Assembly (NCBI GenBank): GCA_964601225.1 | Contig: CAZRMM010000005.1 | Span: 1 to 64,000, forward strand | Reading direction: 5' to 3' | DNA: 64,000 bases | From: CAYRGC01 sp964601225 | Lineage (GTDB): Bacteria; Patescibacteriota; Gracilibacteria; Peribacterales; Peribacteraceae | In this document: in pieces, positions 7,957 through 16,567 of the stretch | Position numbering within the stretch: position 1 is the stretch's first letter | Layout: every line of letters starts with the position of its first letter | Made by a program: the position numbers and the translations under genes | Notes under the pieces: model-generated | Told to the model about the DNA's origin: nothing | Databases searched by the model: none | The model's input: only the letters and a program-made list of their open reading frames with translations

Positions 7957-9300
7957 TCAGAGCATTTTCTTGAGCGCCTTCTTCTCCGCGTCCGTGAGCG
8001 GGAGGGTATCGACGAAGTCGAACATCGTCTCCTTCGTGACGTTTTCCCCTCGGGTGAGGGCCTTGAGCTTCTCGTAGGGAGCGGTATCGCCGCTGCGGCG
8101 GAGCACCGTCTGGATTGCCTCGGCGAGCACCTCGGGATGTTCCTCGAGCTCGCGCGCGATGGCCTTCTTGTCCACGGCCACGCGCGAGAGGCCGGTCTGG
8201 AGGGATTTCGCGGCGAGGAGGTGGTAGCCGAAAGCGACGCCGATCGAGCGCTGTACCGTGGAATCGCTGAGGTCGCGCTGGAGGCGGCTCACGGGCAGCT
8301 TCTCCGCGAGGTGGAGGAAGAGCGCCGTGGAGAGGCCTACGTTGCCTTCCGCGTTCTCGAAATCGATGGGATTCACCTTGTGCGGCATCGCGGAGGAGCC
8401 CACCTCGCCCGCGACCACCTTCTGCTTGAAGACGCCGCGGGAAATGTACATCCACATGTCGCGCGAGAAATCGAGAACGATCGTATTGATGCGGCTCATG
8501 ATGTGCCCAAGCTCCGCCACGTCGTCGTGCGGGTTGATCTGCGTCGTCTCCTCGATCGGGTCCATGCCCATGCCCTTCACGAGCTTTTTGCGGAAGGCCC
8601 GCCAGTTCACGTCGGGGTACGCGGCGCGGTGTGCCGAGAAGTTGCCGACGGCGCCGCCGAATTTGCCCTGCATGCGGAAGGCCTTGAGCTGCTTCAGTTG
8701 CCGCTCGAGGCGCAGAGCGAACACCTCCATCTCCTTTCCGAGGGTCGTGGGGGTCGCGGGCTGGCCGTGGGTGAGCGAGAGCATGCGCAGGTCCTTTGTG
8801 CCGCGCCCCATCCCGCGGATCGTCTTCAGGACGTCTTGCAGGTGCGGGGCGATCACGTGCTCGAGGGCATCCTTGATCATGAGCCCGTAGGAGAGGTTGT
8901 TCACGTCCTCGCTCGTGAGGGCGAAGTGGACGAACTCGAGCTTGCCCTTCATCCACGGTTTCGTTTTCAACTTCTCCTTGAGGAAGTACTCCACGGCCTT
9001 CACGTCGTGGCGGGTCGTTTTCTCGATCTCCTTGATGCGTTCCGCGTCCTTCGCGGAGAAGTTCTGTGCCAGGTCGAGCAGTTCCCGCTTCTGCGTTGCC
9101 GTGAACGGCGACAAGTCCTTCACCCCGTTTTCGTCGCCGAGGGCGATCAGGTACCGCAGCTCCACCTCCGTCCGCGCGTGGAAGAGGGCTTCTTCGCTGA
9201 AGAAGGCCCGAAGCTCGCCCATCTTGTCGGCATAGCGGCCGTCGAGGGGGGAGAGCGCGGTGAGAGGGGAGAGATCCATGGGCTGCGGGATTGTCTCCAT
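7957..9300 (-). CDS. purB: Adenylosuccinate lyase
   Basis: 447 residues; cleaves adenylosuccinate to AMP and SAICAR to AICAR in purine synthesis. The N-terminus (SPLTALSPLDGRYADK) matches the E. coli-type PurB family, and the fumarase/aspartase superfamily signature GSSAMPHKVNP is at 301-311, holding the flexible catalytic loop serine. An in-frame ATG at 9279 gives the N-terminus MDLSPLTALSP, closer to the family's usual start, so the true start may be there. No other purine gene is adjacent, so it may serve salvage or nucleotide interconversion only. Confidence 0.95.
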   Translation of the reverse strand: METIPQPMDLSPLTALSPLDGRYADKMGELRAFFSEEALFHARTEVELRYLIALGDENGVKDLSPFTATQKRELLDLAQNFSAKDAERIKEIEKTTRHDVKAVEYFLKEKLKTKPWMKGKLEFVHFALTSEDVNNLSYGLMIKDALEHVIAPHLQDVLKTIRGMGRGTKDLRMLSLTHGQPATPTTLGKEMEVFALRLERQLKQLKAFRMQGKFGGAVGNFSAHRAAYPDVNWRAFRKKLVKGMGMDPIEETTQINPHDDVAELGHIMSRINTIVLDFSRDMWMYISRGVFKQKVVAGEVGSSAMPHKVNPIDFENAEGNVGLSTALFLHLAEKLPVSRLQRDLSDSTVQRSIGVAFGYHLLAAKSLQTGLSRVAVDKKAIARELEEHPEVLAEAIQTVLRRSGDTAPYEKLKALTRGENVTKETMFDFVDTLPLTDAEKKALKKML

Positions 9301-9352
9301 TCTACCCTATTTTCGTCGAAAATGACAGATTTCCCCTCCGGTGAGCCAATCC

Positions 9353-10072
9353 TCAGCCCCCGAACACCTGTCCCAGGATCGCGCCGGTGCCCTGGCCCTT
9401 TTGGCGGTTCGGGAGGAAGGGATTGAGCTGCTCGGCAAAGGAGCGGAGGTTACGGGTCTGCATGTAGAGCGTGCCCGGGCCCGTGAAGTGCACGACGAGG
9501 CCCTCGCCGGTCGTGACCATGTTCAGTCCCTCCCCCGCGCGGGTGATCTCGTACTTCATGGAGGCGGGGAACGCGACGATATGGCCGTTGTCCACGAGGA
9601 ACGTCTCCCCGGCCTTGAGGTCTTTCTTGAGGATGCCGCCGAAGCTGCTCACGAACATGCTGCCCGTCCCCCTGGCCTTGATCATGAAGATGCCCTCGCC
9701 GCTCACGAAGCCCTTCCATCCCGTGAACTGCGAGTCGGTCTCGATGCCCTTCTCGCTCGCGAGGAAGGATCCGCCTTGCACCACGTACTCGTCGCCGGTG
9801 AGCTTGATCTCTTCCACGTCGCCGGTGGCGCGAGGCGCGAGGTACACCTCCGTATCGTCCTTGCTTGCGGTGATTGTCGTCACGAAGAAGCTTTCGCTCG
9901 TGAGCACGGTGCGCTTGAGCGCTTTCCAGAGTCCGCCTTCCATCTTGCCTTCGATGGAAGCAGTTGCGTCCATGGCGAGCATGGCGCCGGATTCGGCGCG
10001 GATCGTTTCGCCGTTCTTGAGCACGCAGCGGAGCGCGGCGTAACTGGGACGTTGGAGGATGGAGGTTTCCAT
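9353..10072 (-). CDS. AIM24 family protein (TIGR00266/DUF124-like)
   Basis: 239 residues from ATG 10072. The protein is almost all beta-strand with the family's repeated Gly-rich blocks: SGAMLAMD near 25, a VYLAP segment, GSFLASEKGIE, GEGIFMIKARGTGSMFVSSFG, and GPGTLYMQTRN near the end. The family has a TRAP-like beta-fold and no established bacterial function; a mitochondrial member affects inner-membrane organisation. The longer reading back to 10285 overlaps the transposase-like gene and has no family similarity, so I reject it. No operon partner is clear. Confidence 0.85.
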   Translation of the reverse strand: METSILQRPSYAALRCVLKNGETIRAESGAMLAMDATASIEGKMEGGLWKALKRTVLTSESFFVTTITASKDDTEVYLAPRATGDVEEIKLTGDEYVVQGGSFLASEKGIETDSQFTGWKGFVSGEGIFMIKARGTGSMFVSSFGGILKKDLKAGETFLVDNGHIVAFPASMKYEITRAGEGLNMVTTGEGLVVHFTGPGTLYMQTRNLRSFAEQLNPFLPNRQKGQGTGAILGQVFGG

Positions 10073-10094
10073 GCGCTCAGCGTACCAGAGATCG

Positions 10095-10529
10095 TCAACG
10101 ATCGAGATCGGAGATGTCCCATCGTCCCGAGGCCGAAGACCAGGGATAGAGCTCTGCGGATTCGACCAGTCCGGCCTTGACCGGATTCCGGTGGATGTAG
10201 CGCAGGGCGACCGAAGGATCGTCGAAGGTTTTGGCATGGAATTTCGATTGCCAGAGCGGACCGATGCCGATGTTGTGTGACGCACCTCCCTTAAAGATTC
10301 TCATGACCGTCGCCAACCCTGTCTTTCCAGACACTCTCATAAGCAAGTGACAGTGGTCGGGCATGAAGACGAAGGCGTACAGGAAAAACGGGAAAAGTTT
10401 CTGGGTTCGATACAGAGTCTGAATCGCTTCCAGTGCGAAAGGCGGATTGTGAAAAACAGGTCTGCGGTTCTTTGTGTTTGTTGTGACGAGCACTATGCGG
10501 TTTTCGAAGACATGATGGTTCTGAAGCAT
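10095..10529 (-). CDS. REP-associated tyrosine transposase (Y1/HUH, RAYT-type)
   Basis: 144 residues. HUH nuclease motif H59-C-H61 within MPDHCHLLM, and the second conserved block YIHRNPVKAGLV with probable catalytic Tyr111, followed by YPWSSA. These are hallmarks of the IS200/IS605-like Y1 fold in the RAYT branch, single-copy nucleases that act on REP hairpins and are not clearly self-mobile. It appears intact. Two GGCC-rich REP-like hairpins lie just upstream of its start (10548-10567 and 10719-10738) in inverted orientation, a plausible cognate substrate pair. Confidence 0.85.
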   Translation of the reverse strand: MLQNHHVFENRIVLVTTNTKNRRPVFHNPPFALEAIQTLYRTQKLFPFFLYAFVFMPDHCHLLMRVSGKTGLATVMRIFKGGASHNIGIGPLWQSKFHAKTFDDPSVALRYIHRNPVKAGLVESAELYPWSSASGRWDISDLDR

Positions 10530-10547
10530 GAGGGAATTTTCCTTGTT

Positions 10548-10567
10548 GACCGGCCGGAAGGCCCGTC
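10548..10567. repeat. REP-like hairpin, copy 1
   Basis: Stem of 8 bp with one mismatch around a GGAA loop, 19 nt upstream of the RAYT start. Bases 10552-10570 are the exact reverse complement of 10716-10734, so the two copies are inverted, as in REP doublets. Confidence 0.6.
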
Positions 10568-10718
10568 CCCATCAGCTAAGAAATAATCTTAATGTCGACT
10601 TTTTCTGTACTCCATAAGGCGAAGTCAGCTCTTCTCTCTTAAAGAACAGGCAAAAGTAATGGAGGGGGATAGAGAAGAAAAGGGAAAAAATAGGGGGACA
10701 AAGGAGGAAAAAATAGGG

Positions 10719-10738
10719 GACGGGCCTTCCGGCCCGTC
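10719..10738. repeat. REP-like hairpin, copy 2, next to a polypurine direct repeat
   Basis: Perfect 8-bp stem (GACGGGCC/GGCCCGTC) with a TTCC loop. It is preceded by a strongly purine-rich stretch (about 10659-10720) in which GGAAAAAATAGGGG occurs twice (10683-10696 and 10706-10719). Together with copy 1 it fills the 269-nt gap between the RAYT gene and ftsH; no gene was seen there. Confidence 0.6.
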
Positions 10739-10746
10739 TGAAGAAC

Positions 10747-10781
10747 AGAAAAATAAAAAGGGCAGATCAGGAGATCCGCCC
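10747..10781 (-). terminator. Intrinsic terminator of ftsH
   Basis: Arms 10760-10768 and 10773-10781 form a 9-bp stem (one mismatch) with a 4-nt loop. Read on the minus strand it is followed by a T-rich tract (complement of 10747-10759), directly after the ftsH stop. Confidence 0.8.
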
Positions 10782-10798
10782 TCTCAAAACCTCATCGC

Positions 10799-12715
10799 TT
10801 ATTCTTCCTCTTCTTCCTCCGGTTCCGGGGCTTCTATTTTCTCCTTCTTCTTGGCCTCGCGCTCCTTCGCTTTCTCCCCCTCAAAGACCTCGAGGAAGCG
10901 TTCGACCGTCATCGTTTCTTCGGTGAGGAGGAGTTTGGCCAATTCGTCGAGCTTGGCGCGGTGCTTGATAAGGAAGTCCTTTGCGCGGTCGTACTGGTCG
11001 GCGAGGGTTTTGCGGACGAAGTCGTCGATCTTCTTGGCGATCTCCTCGGAGTAGTTGCGCGAGCCGCCGATGTCCGCGCCCAGATAGGAGTTGCGGCTTT
11101 CTCCGTAGGAAGCGAGTCCGAGGGACGGATCCGCCATACCGTAGCGGGTTGCCATGTTGCGGGCGATCGCGGATGCGCGCTCGATGTCGTTGCTCGCGCC
11201 CGTCGTGATCTCCTCGAAGATGATCTCCTCCGCGGCCCTGCCGCCGAGAAGCCCGCAGATCTCGTCTAAGAACTTGCTCTTGCTCGTGGTGTACTGGTCC
11301 TCCTGCGGGAGGAACCATGTGAGGCCGAGCGCCGATCCGCGCGAGACGATCGAGATCTTGTGGAGCGGGTCGCTGGCCGGGCAGAGGTGGCCCACGATGG
11401 CGTGGCCGAGCTCGTGGTAGGCGGTGATCTCGCGCTCCTTGGGTGTGAGTTTGCGCGACTTCTTCTCGGTGCCCACCGTCACCTTCTCCACGGCGTCCAC
11501 GAGGTCGCGGTGCGTGATCGTGGCGCGCTTGCGCTTGGCGGCGAAGATCGCGGACTCGTTCATGATGTTTTCCAGGTCCGCGCCCGTGAGGCCGACGGTC
11601 TGCTTGGCGATTTCGCCGAGACGGATGTTCTTGCCCATCTTCTTGTCGCGGGCATGTACCTCGAGGATCTGGAGGCGGGCCGGGAGATCGGGCTTGTCCA
11701 CGAAGATACGGCGGTCGAAGCGTCCGGGGCGCAGCAGCGCCACGTCGAGCACGTCCGGGCGGTTCGTGGCCGCCATGACGATGACGTTCGTGTCCTGCTC
11801 GAATCCGTCCATCTCCGTGAGGATCTGGTTGAGGGTCTGCTCGCGCTCGTCGTGCCCGCCGCCGAAGCCCGCGCCGCCGCGTTGGCGGCCGACCGCGTCG
11901 ATCTCGTCGATGAAGATGATACAGGGAGCGTTGCGCTTGGCTTTCATGAAGAGGTCGCGTACGCGGCTCGCGCCTACGCCCACGAACATCTCGACGAACT
12001 CGGAACCCGCGATAGAGAAGAAGGGGACCCCCGCTTCGCCCGCGACGGCGCGGGCGAGAAGTGTTTTACCCGTTCCCGGTGAACCCACGAGGAGTACTCC
12101 CCTGGGAATCTTGGCGCCGATGGCCGTGTACTTCTTTGGATTCTTGAGGAAATCCACCACTTCGATCAGATCTTCCTTGGCTTCATCGGCTCCTGCGACG
12201 TCGGTGAAGCGCGTTCGAACCTGTTTCGCGTCCGCGATTCTCGCGCGGGATTTTCCAAAGCTCATGGCGTTGGATTGACTGCGGCTGATTCCTCGGAAAA
12301 GCCAGGCGACGAGGCCGAAGACGAGGACGAGAAAGAGAAGATCGGGCAGGAATGCGAAGAACATGTTGGTCGTTTCCCGGTTATCCACCTTCACGACGGT
12401 CTTGTTCTTCGGATCGTTCCATCCGAGACGGCTCACGGTATCGTCTGCCTCCTTATAGGACTGGATGACGGATCCGCTTTCCGTGAAAGCGTACACCCGG
12501 TTATCCCGGATCAATATTTGAGTGAATTCCTTTCCGGCGTATCCCTGCGTGATTCGACTGATGGGAACCTCGGGTGCATCGGCAAGTTTTCGTTCTTCTT
12601 CACGGTTCGGATTGAAAATAAGCGTGACGGAGAGGAAAACGAGCACGCCAAGCAGAAGTAGGCTCATGAGCCATTGTTGGCGGTTTCTCTGTGGCGGGCG
12701 GATGGATGGTGGCAT
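10799..12715 (-). CDS. ftsH: ATP-dependent zinc metalloprotease FtsH
   Basis: 638 residues; membrane-anchored AAA+ protease that extracts and degrades membrane and short-lived proteins. Two membrane segments (about 16-33 and 119-141) flank a small extracytoplasmic domain. AAA+ core: Walker A GSPGTGKT 211-218, Walker B IIFIDEID with D270/E271, second region of homology RPGRFDR 329-335. Zinc site H434-E435-x2-H438 (HELGH). The tail is highly charged and ends in a run of Glu. It is monocistronic, with its own terminator, and divergent from the mannosyltransferase gene. Confidence 0.97.
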   Translation of the reverse strand: MPPSIRPPQRNRQQWLMSLLLLGVLVFLSVTLIFNPNREEERKLADAPEVPISRITQGYAGKEFTQILIRDNRVYAFTESGSVIQSYKEADDTVSRLGWNDPKNKTVVKVDNRETTNMFFAFLPDLLFLVLVFGLVAWLFRGISRSQSNAMSFGKSRARIADAKQVRTRFTDVAGADEAKEDLIEVVDFLKNPKKYTAIGAKIPRGVLLVGSPGTGKTLLARAVAGEAGVPFFSIAGSEFVEMFVGVGASRVRDLFMKAKRNAPCIIFIDEIDAVGRQRGGAGFGGGHDEREQTLNQILTEMDGFEQDTNVIVMAATNRPDVLDVALLRPGRFDRRIFVDKPDLPARLQILEVHARDKKMGKNIRLGEIAKQTVGLTGADLENIMNESAIFAAKRKRATITHRDLVDAVEKVTVGTEKKSRKLTPKEREITAYHELGHAIVGHLCPASDPLHKISIVSRGSALGLTWFLPQEDQYTTSKSKFLDEICGLLGGRAAEEIIFEEITTGASNDIERASAIARNMATRYGMADPSLGLASYGESRNSYLGADIGGSRNYSEEIAKKIDDFVRKTLADQYDRAKDFLIKHRAKLDELAKLLLTEETMTVERFLEVFEGEKAKEREAKKKEKIEAPEPEEEEEE

Positions 12716-12816
12716 CGGTCGGACGATAGCAAAGCCTCGGGATTCTCGGAAGCGGAAGCCAGAGTTTTAATGAATCCATTTATCAGCTTCCCGCAGGGAT
12801 GCCGCCGCGGCTTCCC

Positions 12817-12844
12817 TTGGCATGACGCGTTCGCTCTGTACACT
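12817..12844 (+). promoter_or_regulatory. Promoter of the PMT-family gene
   Basis: -35 TTGGCA (12817-12822), 16-nt spacer, -10 TACACT (12839-12844). The start codon at 12852 is only 7 nt past the -10, which predicts a leaderless transcript. There is no Shine-Dalgarno sequence. Confidence 0.55.
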
Positions 12845-12851
12845 GGCGGCT

Positions 12852-14369
12852 ATGAATGCAGAATTGAACTTTCCATGGCTTCCCAAATGGCTTCGCAAGC
12901 CGAAGAACTTCTTTCTCGTTCTCGTGACGCTCTTGGGATTCTTTACCTATTTCTACCGCTACTGGGATCCGCCCCATGTCTTTTGGGACGAAAACTATCA
13001 TATTGCTTCCGCCCAGAAATATCTCCATGGCGTTTACTTCATGGAGCAGCATCCGCCGCTCGGAAAACTTCTCGTCGCCCTCGGTGAAAAAATCCTGCAT
13101 CCCAACGAACGAACGGATCAATTCCTCGGGACCGATTACGGTACCCAATTCGACGGAGTTTCCTTCGTGGGATATCGGTTCTTCTCCGCTCTCCTGGCGT
13201 GGTTGGCCGCGCCGCTGCTGTATCTGATCTTTGTGAAGATTTCCAAGAACTCGCTTGTCGCTTTCCTACTCTCGTTTCTTTACGTCTTCGATAATGCGAT
13301 CATCGTCCACAGTCGGGGAGCGATGCTCGAGGGTCCGCTGATGTTCTTTTGCTGCGGGTTCCTTCTGCTCTTCTTCCATCTTCTCGATCAGGAGAAGATG
13401 CACGATAACAAATTCATGATGTTGAGCATCGCGATCGGGGCTGTGTTCGGCCTCATCATGACGACGAAGGTGCTCGGATTGATTTTCGTGCTTTTCCTCG
13501 GTGCGTTGCTCTGGAACATTGCACCGAATCTCCACCGCATCGGACAGTTCGTGATTCTATCGTTCGTGGGTTTTATCGTCGTGTATGTCGGCGTGTGGCA
13601 AACGCACTTCGCGCTTGGCTCAACGATCAATTCCGCTTTGCCGGATCAGGGGTATTACCAGGCTTCCGACGGATACAAGAATATTCTGGCGCAGGGCAAG
13701 AACGGATCGCTGTTTTCGTTTCCCACGATGATCGAAGATTCCCTCAAGTTCGTGGGGCATTACAACGCCGGTGCGCCACGTCTTGATCTCTGTAAACGGG
13801 ATGAAAACGGCAGCCCGTTTTATTTCTGGCCTTTCGGAGGTCGATCAATCAATTATCGATGGGAAACTCCGAACGGACAGGAATACCGGTATCTTTACCT
13901 CGTCGCAAACCCGGTGATCTGGTGGTCTGCAACGGCTGCGGTCATCCTCGCGGCCGCACTGCTTCTCCTTTCTTCCGTCACGCCGTTGCAACACCCGGTG
14001 AAGAACAAGTTCCTTCTCACGCTTTTCCTGGGGACCTACGTGAGCTATCTCATTGCCATCAGCAGGATCAGCCGCGTTCTCTATTTGTATCACTACTTCA
14101 TTCCGCTTCTCCTCAGTTTTGTCATTTTTGCGCTGATGGTCGATGAGGTCCGAACATTCGGCCGAAAAATCGTTACGGACCGAGAGCGCGTGACCGCCTT
14201 GTTCGGTTTCGGAGCGTTGGCTTTTGCGGCATTTATCTTTTTCAGTCCGTTGTCGTATTATCAGCCGCTGACGGATGATCAGATGAAGCTTCGATCCTTC
14301 GTGCCTCTTTGGGAAGTGCACTGCGTGAAGTGCCAGCAACAGAGCGGTCTCGTGATTCCGAACAAGTAA
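12852..14369 (+). CDS. PMT-family protein O-mannosyltransferase (GT39)
   Basis: 505 residues, polytopic membrane enzyme predicted to transfer mannose from a polyprenyl-phosphate donor to Ser/Thr of exported proteins. The first extracytoplasmic loop has the family's acidic pair D46-E47 (FWDENYH) and the following HPPLGK (67-72), both typical of PMT enzymes. About 10-11 further hydrophobic segments follow, with a soluble loop near residues 255-345. I chose ATG 12852 over 12822 because the promoter -10 lies between them. A terminator follows. Likely clients are the Ser/Thr-rich surface proteins encoded in this window, the next gene among them; that is inference. Confidence 0.85.
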   Translation: MNAELNFPWLPKWLRKPKNFFLVLVTLLGFFTYFYRYWDPPHVFWDENYHIASAQKYLHGVYFMEQHPPLGKLLVALGEKILHPNERTDQFLGTDYGTQFDGVSFVGYRFFSALLAWLAAPLLYLIFVKISKNSLVAFLLSFLYVFDNAIIVHSRGAMLEGPLMFFCCGFLLLFFHLLDQEKMHDNKFMMLSIAIGAVFGLIMTTKVLGLIFVLFLGALLWNIAPNLHRIGQFVILSFVGFIVVYVGVWQTHFALGSTINSALPDQGYYQASDGYKNILAQGKNGSLFSFPTMIEDSLKFVGHYNAGAPRLDLCKRDENGSPFYFWPFGGRSINYRWETPNGQEYRYLYLVANPVIWWSATAAVILAAALLLLSSVTPLQHPVKNKFLLTLFLGTYVSYLIAISRISRVLYLYHYFIPLLLSFVIFALMVDEVRTFGRKIVTDRERVTALFGFGALAFAAFIFFSPLSYYQPLTDDQMKLRSFVPLWEVHCVKCQQQSGLVIPNK

Positions 14370-14380
14370 AAGTTTTCAGA

Positions 14381-14410
14381 GAAGCCCGTCCGACGTTCGC
14401 GGGCTTCTTT
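14381..14410 (+). terminator. Intrinsic terminator of the PMT gene
   Basis: 8-bp stem GAAGCCCG/CGGGCTTC (14381-14388 with 14400-14407), 11-nt loop, then TTT. Confidence 0.7.
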
Positions 14411-14441
14411 GACAGATTCTCAGAACGAGGAGCCTGCGTTC

Positions 14442-14471
14442 TTGCGAAAGAACGTTGTTCTTCCGCATACT
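14442..14471 (+). promoter_or_regulatory. Candidate promoter of the SLH/Calx-beta gene
   Basis: -35 TTGCGA (14442-14447), 18-nt spacer, -10 CATACT (14466-14471), 23 nt before the ATG at 14495. Confidence 0.4.
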
Positions 14472-14494
14472 GAAGACCTCATCCCCCTTTTCTG

Positions 14495-15919
14495 ATGTTC
14501 TCACGCCTTTCTTCCACCCGCGCCATCGCGATCGTTTTCGCCGCAGGCGCATTCTTCGGATCCGCGGCAACCGGTCTTACGGCGGGCATGCTGGGCTCCT
14601 CGCTGTTTTCCGATGTGCCCTCGGGCTCGTATTTCGATGCCGCCGTCGGGCGCATGTACGACGCAGGCATCATGAAGGGCGTCGGCGACAAGTTCCGTCC
14701 TGCGGACTACGTCACCCGTGCGGAGCTCGCAACCGTTCTTGATCGCGCGGTGAACGGAGGTTTCTCCGTCAGCAGTTCGTCGCGTTCCCGCTCGAGTTCG
14801 TCGTCCAGCTCCAGTTCCAGCTCCAGTTCATCTTCCGTCGCCGCGACGGATGCGGGGAACATCCACTTCACGACGAGCGCATTCAGCATCAGCAACAAGG
14901 TCCAGTCGCTTTCCGTCAGCGTCATCCGCAGCGGAGGTGCCAAGGGCGCGGTGAACGTTGATTACGCCTTCAACGGAGGCACTGCGGTTTCGGAGAAAGA
15001 TTACAACCCAGCGACGGGCACCATTAACTTCAAGGATGGCGAGACCAGCAAGATTCTTACGCTCCATGTCCTGGCTAACGCCGCGCTCAACGGATCGGCA
15101 ACGGTCAATCTCACGCTCTCCAATCCTTCGGGCGGAGCGGTTCTCGGTTCGCCCAATATGGCCGTCGTCACGATTCTCGGCAGTGGAACGGGCAATGGAT
15201 CGAGCAGCTCTTCTTCCTACAGCTCGGTGAGCTCGGCGGCCGGAGGCACGTTCTCGTTCGCCGCTCTCGGCTACGCCGTACCGGAAAAGGACGGAAAAGC
15301 GATCCTCACGGTTACGCGTTCCGGCACGACCTCCGCGGCTGTGAACGTGGAGTACGCGACGGCCGACGGCACGGCGAAGAGCGGAACGCAGTACTCGCAG
15401 ACGACGGGAACGCTCAGTTTCGGCTCTGGCGAATCGACAAAGACCATCACGGTCACATTGACCGATAATTCGTCGATCGATGGAAATAAGTCCTTTACCG
15501 TTACGATCAAGAATCCTACGAACGGATCGAACCTCGGATATCCGACCACGGCGACCGTGACGATCATCGATGATGAAGCGGTGTCGTCCGGATCGGGAGT
15601 CATTCAGTTCTCGACCGATGCGTACATCGGAAACGAATCCGACGGATCGGCCACGATCATCGTCAATCGCACGGGTTCCACGACCGGTACTTCCAGTGTG
15701 AACTATTCCACCAGCGACGGTACGGCTATTGCCGGATCGGACTACTCCGCGGCGTCCGGGACGCTGTCTTTCGCCGCGGGCGAGAGCACGAAGTTCTTCA
15801 TCGTTCCGCTCACCAAGGACAACAGCGCAGAGGATGAAGAGCGCGTGAATCTTCTTCTGTCCAACGTCAGCGGTGCGCAGTTGGGAAGCCAAAGCACGGC
15901 GACGTTGAAGATTCGCTGA
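14495..15919 (+). CDS. Surface protein: one SLH domain, Ser linker, three Calx-beta domains
   Basis: 474 residues. A signal/anchor segment (about 8-32) is followed by a single S-layer-homology domain (FSDVPSGSYFDAAVGRMYDAG, then RAELATVL, about 38-88), a pure Ser/Arg linker (about 93-114) and three Calx-beta-type repeats of about 110 residues, each with a VNVxYxxxxGTA core and an SG(T/E)xxFxxGExxK strand; the second is introduced by another Ser-rich stretch. Calx-beta domains bind calcium in adhesins. SLH domains usually come in threes to bind cell-wall polymers, so one alone is unusual. The Ser linker is a natural target for O-glycosylation by the adjacent PMT enzyme. Confidence 0.85.
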   Translation: MFSRLSSTRAIAIVFAAGAFFGSAATGLTAGMLGSSLFSDVPSGSYFDAAVGRMYDAGIMKGVGDKFRPADYVTRAELATVLDRAVNGGFSVSSSSRSRSSSSSSSSSSSSSSSVAATDAGNIHFTTSAFSISNKVQSLSVSVIRSGGAKGAVNVDYAFNGGTAVSEKDYNPATGTINFKDGETSKILTLHVLANAALNGSATVNLTLSNPSGGAVLGSPNMAVVTILGSGTGNGSSSSSSYSSVSSAAGGTFSFAALGYAVPEKDGKAILTVTRSGTTSAAVNVEYATADGTAKSGTQYSQTTGTLSFGSGESTKTITVTLTDNSSIDGNKSFTVTIKNPTNGSNLGYPTTATVTIIDDEAVSSGSGVIQFSTDAYIGNESDGSATIIVNRTGSTTGTSSVNYSTSDGTAIAGSDYSAASGTLSFAAGESTKFFIVPLTKDNSAEDEERVNLLLSNVSGAQLGSQSTATLKIR

Positions 15920-15935
15920 AGTCGCCGATTGGTCA

Positions 15936-15965
15936 CCCTCCTCCTCAACAGGGGGAGGGTTTTTT
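15936..15965 (+). terminator. Intrinsic terminator after the SLH/Calx-beta gene
   Basis: CCCTCC arm pairs with GGAGGG, followed by six T residues. Confidence 0.75.
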
Positions 15966-16065
15966 CGTAGGGTGCTTACTTGACGAAAATGCTTCTCCGG
16001 ATGCTATGCACTTCAGCGGATCGGGAAAGGGGTATACTTCCCGTATTCGTTTCCCCCTCTTTCTT

Positions 16066-16353
16066 ATGAGTTGTGGCTCTTGCTGTTCTTCCGGTTCCAA
16101 GTGCATGGCTTGCAAGGTTGTCGCCGTCGTAGTTTTCATCTTGATGGCGCTGCTCGCCGTCGCCTCGCTTCTCGGCGTATGGATGACTCACATGGGTCCG
16201 ACCGGTCTTCAGTTCGGCACGCCCGAGGCGTCGCTCTCCATCATCGCCGCCGCGATCGCTCTCATGCTTGCCAAGAAGATGATGTGCAAGATGTGCCCCT
16301 GCGGCAAGAAGGCCTGCTGTGGCGAGTCCTGCGACAAGCCCGCCGGCATGTAA
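16066..16353 (+). CDS. Small membrane protein with two cysteine clusters
   Basis: 95 residues from ATG 16066; an upstream ATG at 16006 precedes the candidate -10 TATACT (16033-16038) and is rejected. Five cysteines cluster at the N-terminus (3, 6, 7, 13, 16) and six at the C-terminus (74, 77, 79, 84, 85, 89), flanking two hydrophobic segments (about 18-40 and 55-70), so both clusters should lie on the same side of the membrane. Family not recognised; metal binding or thiol chemistry is possible. It is monocistronic with its own terminator. Confidence 0.7.
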   Translation: MSCGSCCSSGSKCMACKVVAVVVFILMALLAVASLLGVWMTHMGPTGLQFGTPEASLSIIAAAIALMLAKKMMCKMCPCGKKACCGESCDKPAGM

Positions 16354-16372
16354 TTCGCTTTTCCGTATCAAA

Positions 16373-16400
16373 ACGGGGCGTCCAGGCGCCCTGTTTTTTT
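16373..16400 (+). terminator. Intrinsic terminator after the Cys-cluster membrane protein
   Basis: Arms 16373-16380 and 16387-16394 pair at 7 of 8 positions, followed by a run of T. The remaining 165 nt to typA hold nothing recognisable. Confidence 0.75.
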
Positions 16401-16567
16401 GTCGTGGAAGCCAAAACCCCCTTTTTTTTCGCGGATGATTTCTCACGGGTAAGGATGGTTGATCCTTGGCGGTATAGGCTTCCAAAAGCCCTTTTTTCTT
16501 GCTACCATCCATCGTCTTTTTTCGTTTCGCGCCTTGAGGGGCATGCGGGACTTCTCACCTCACTCGT

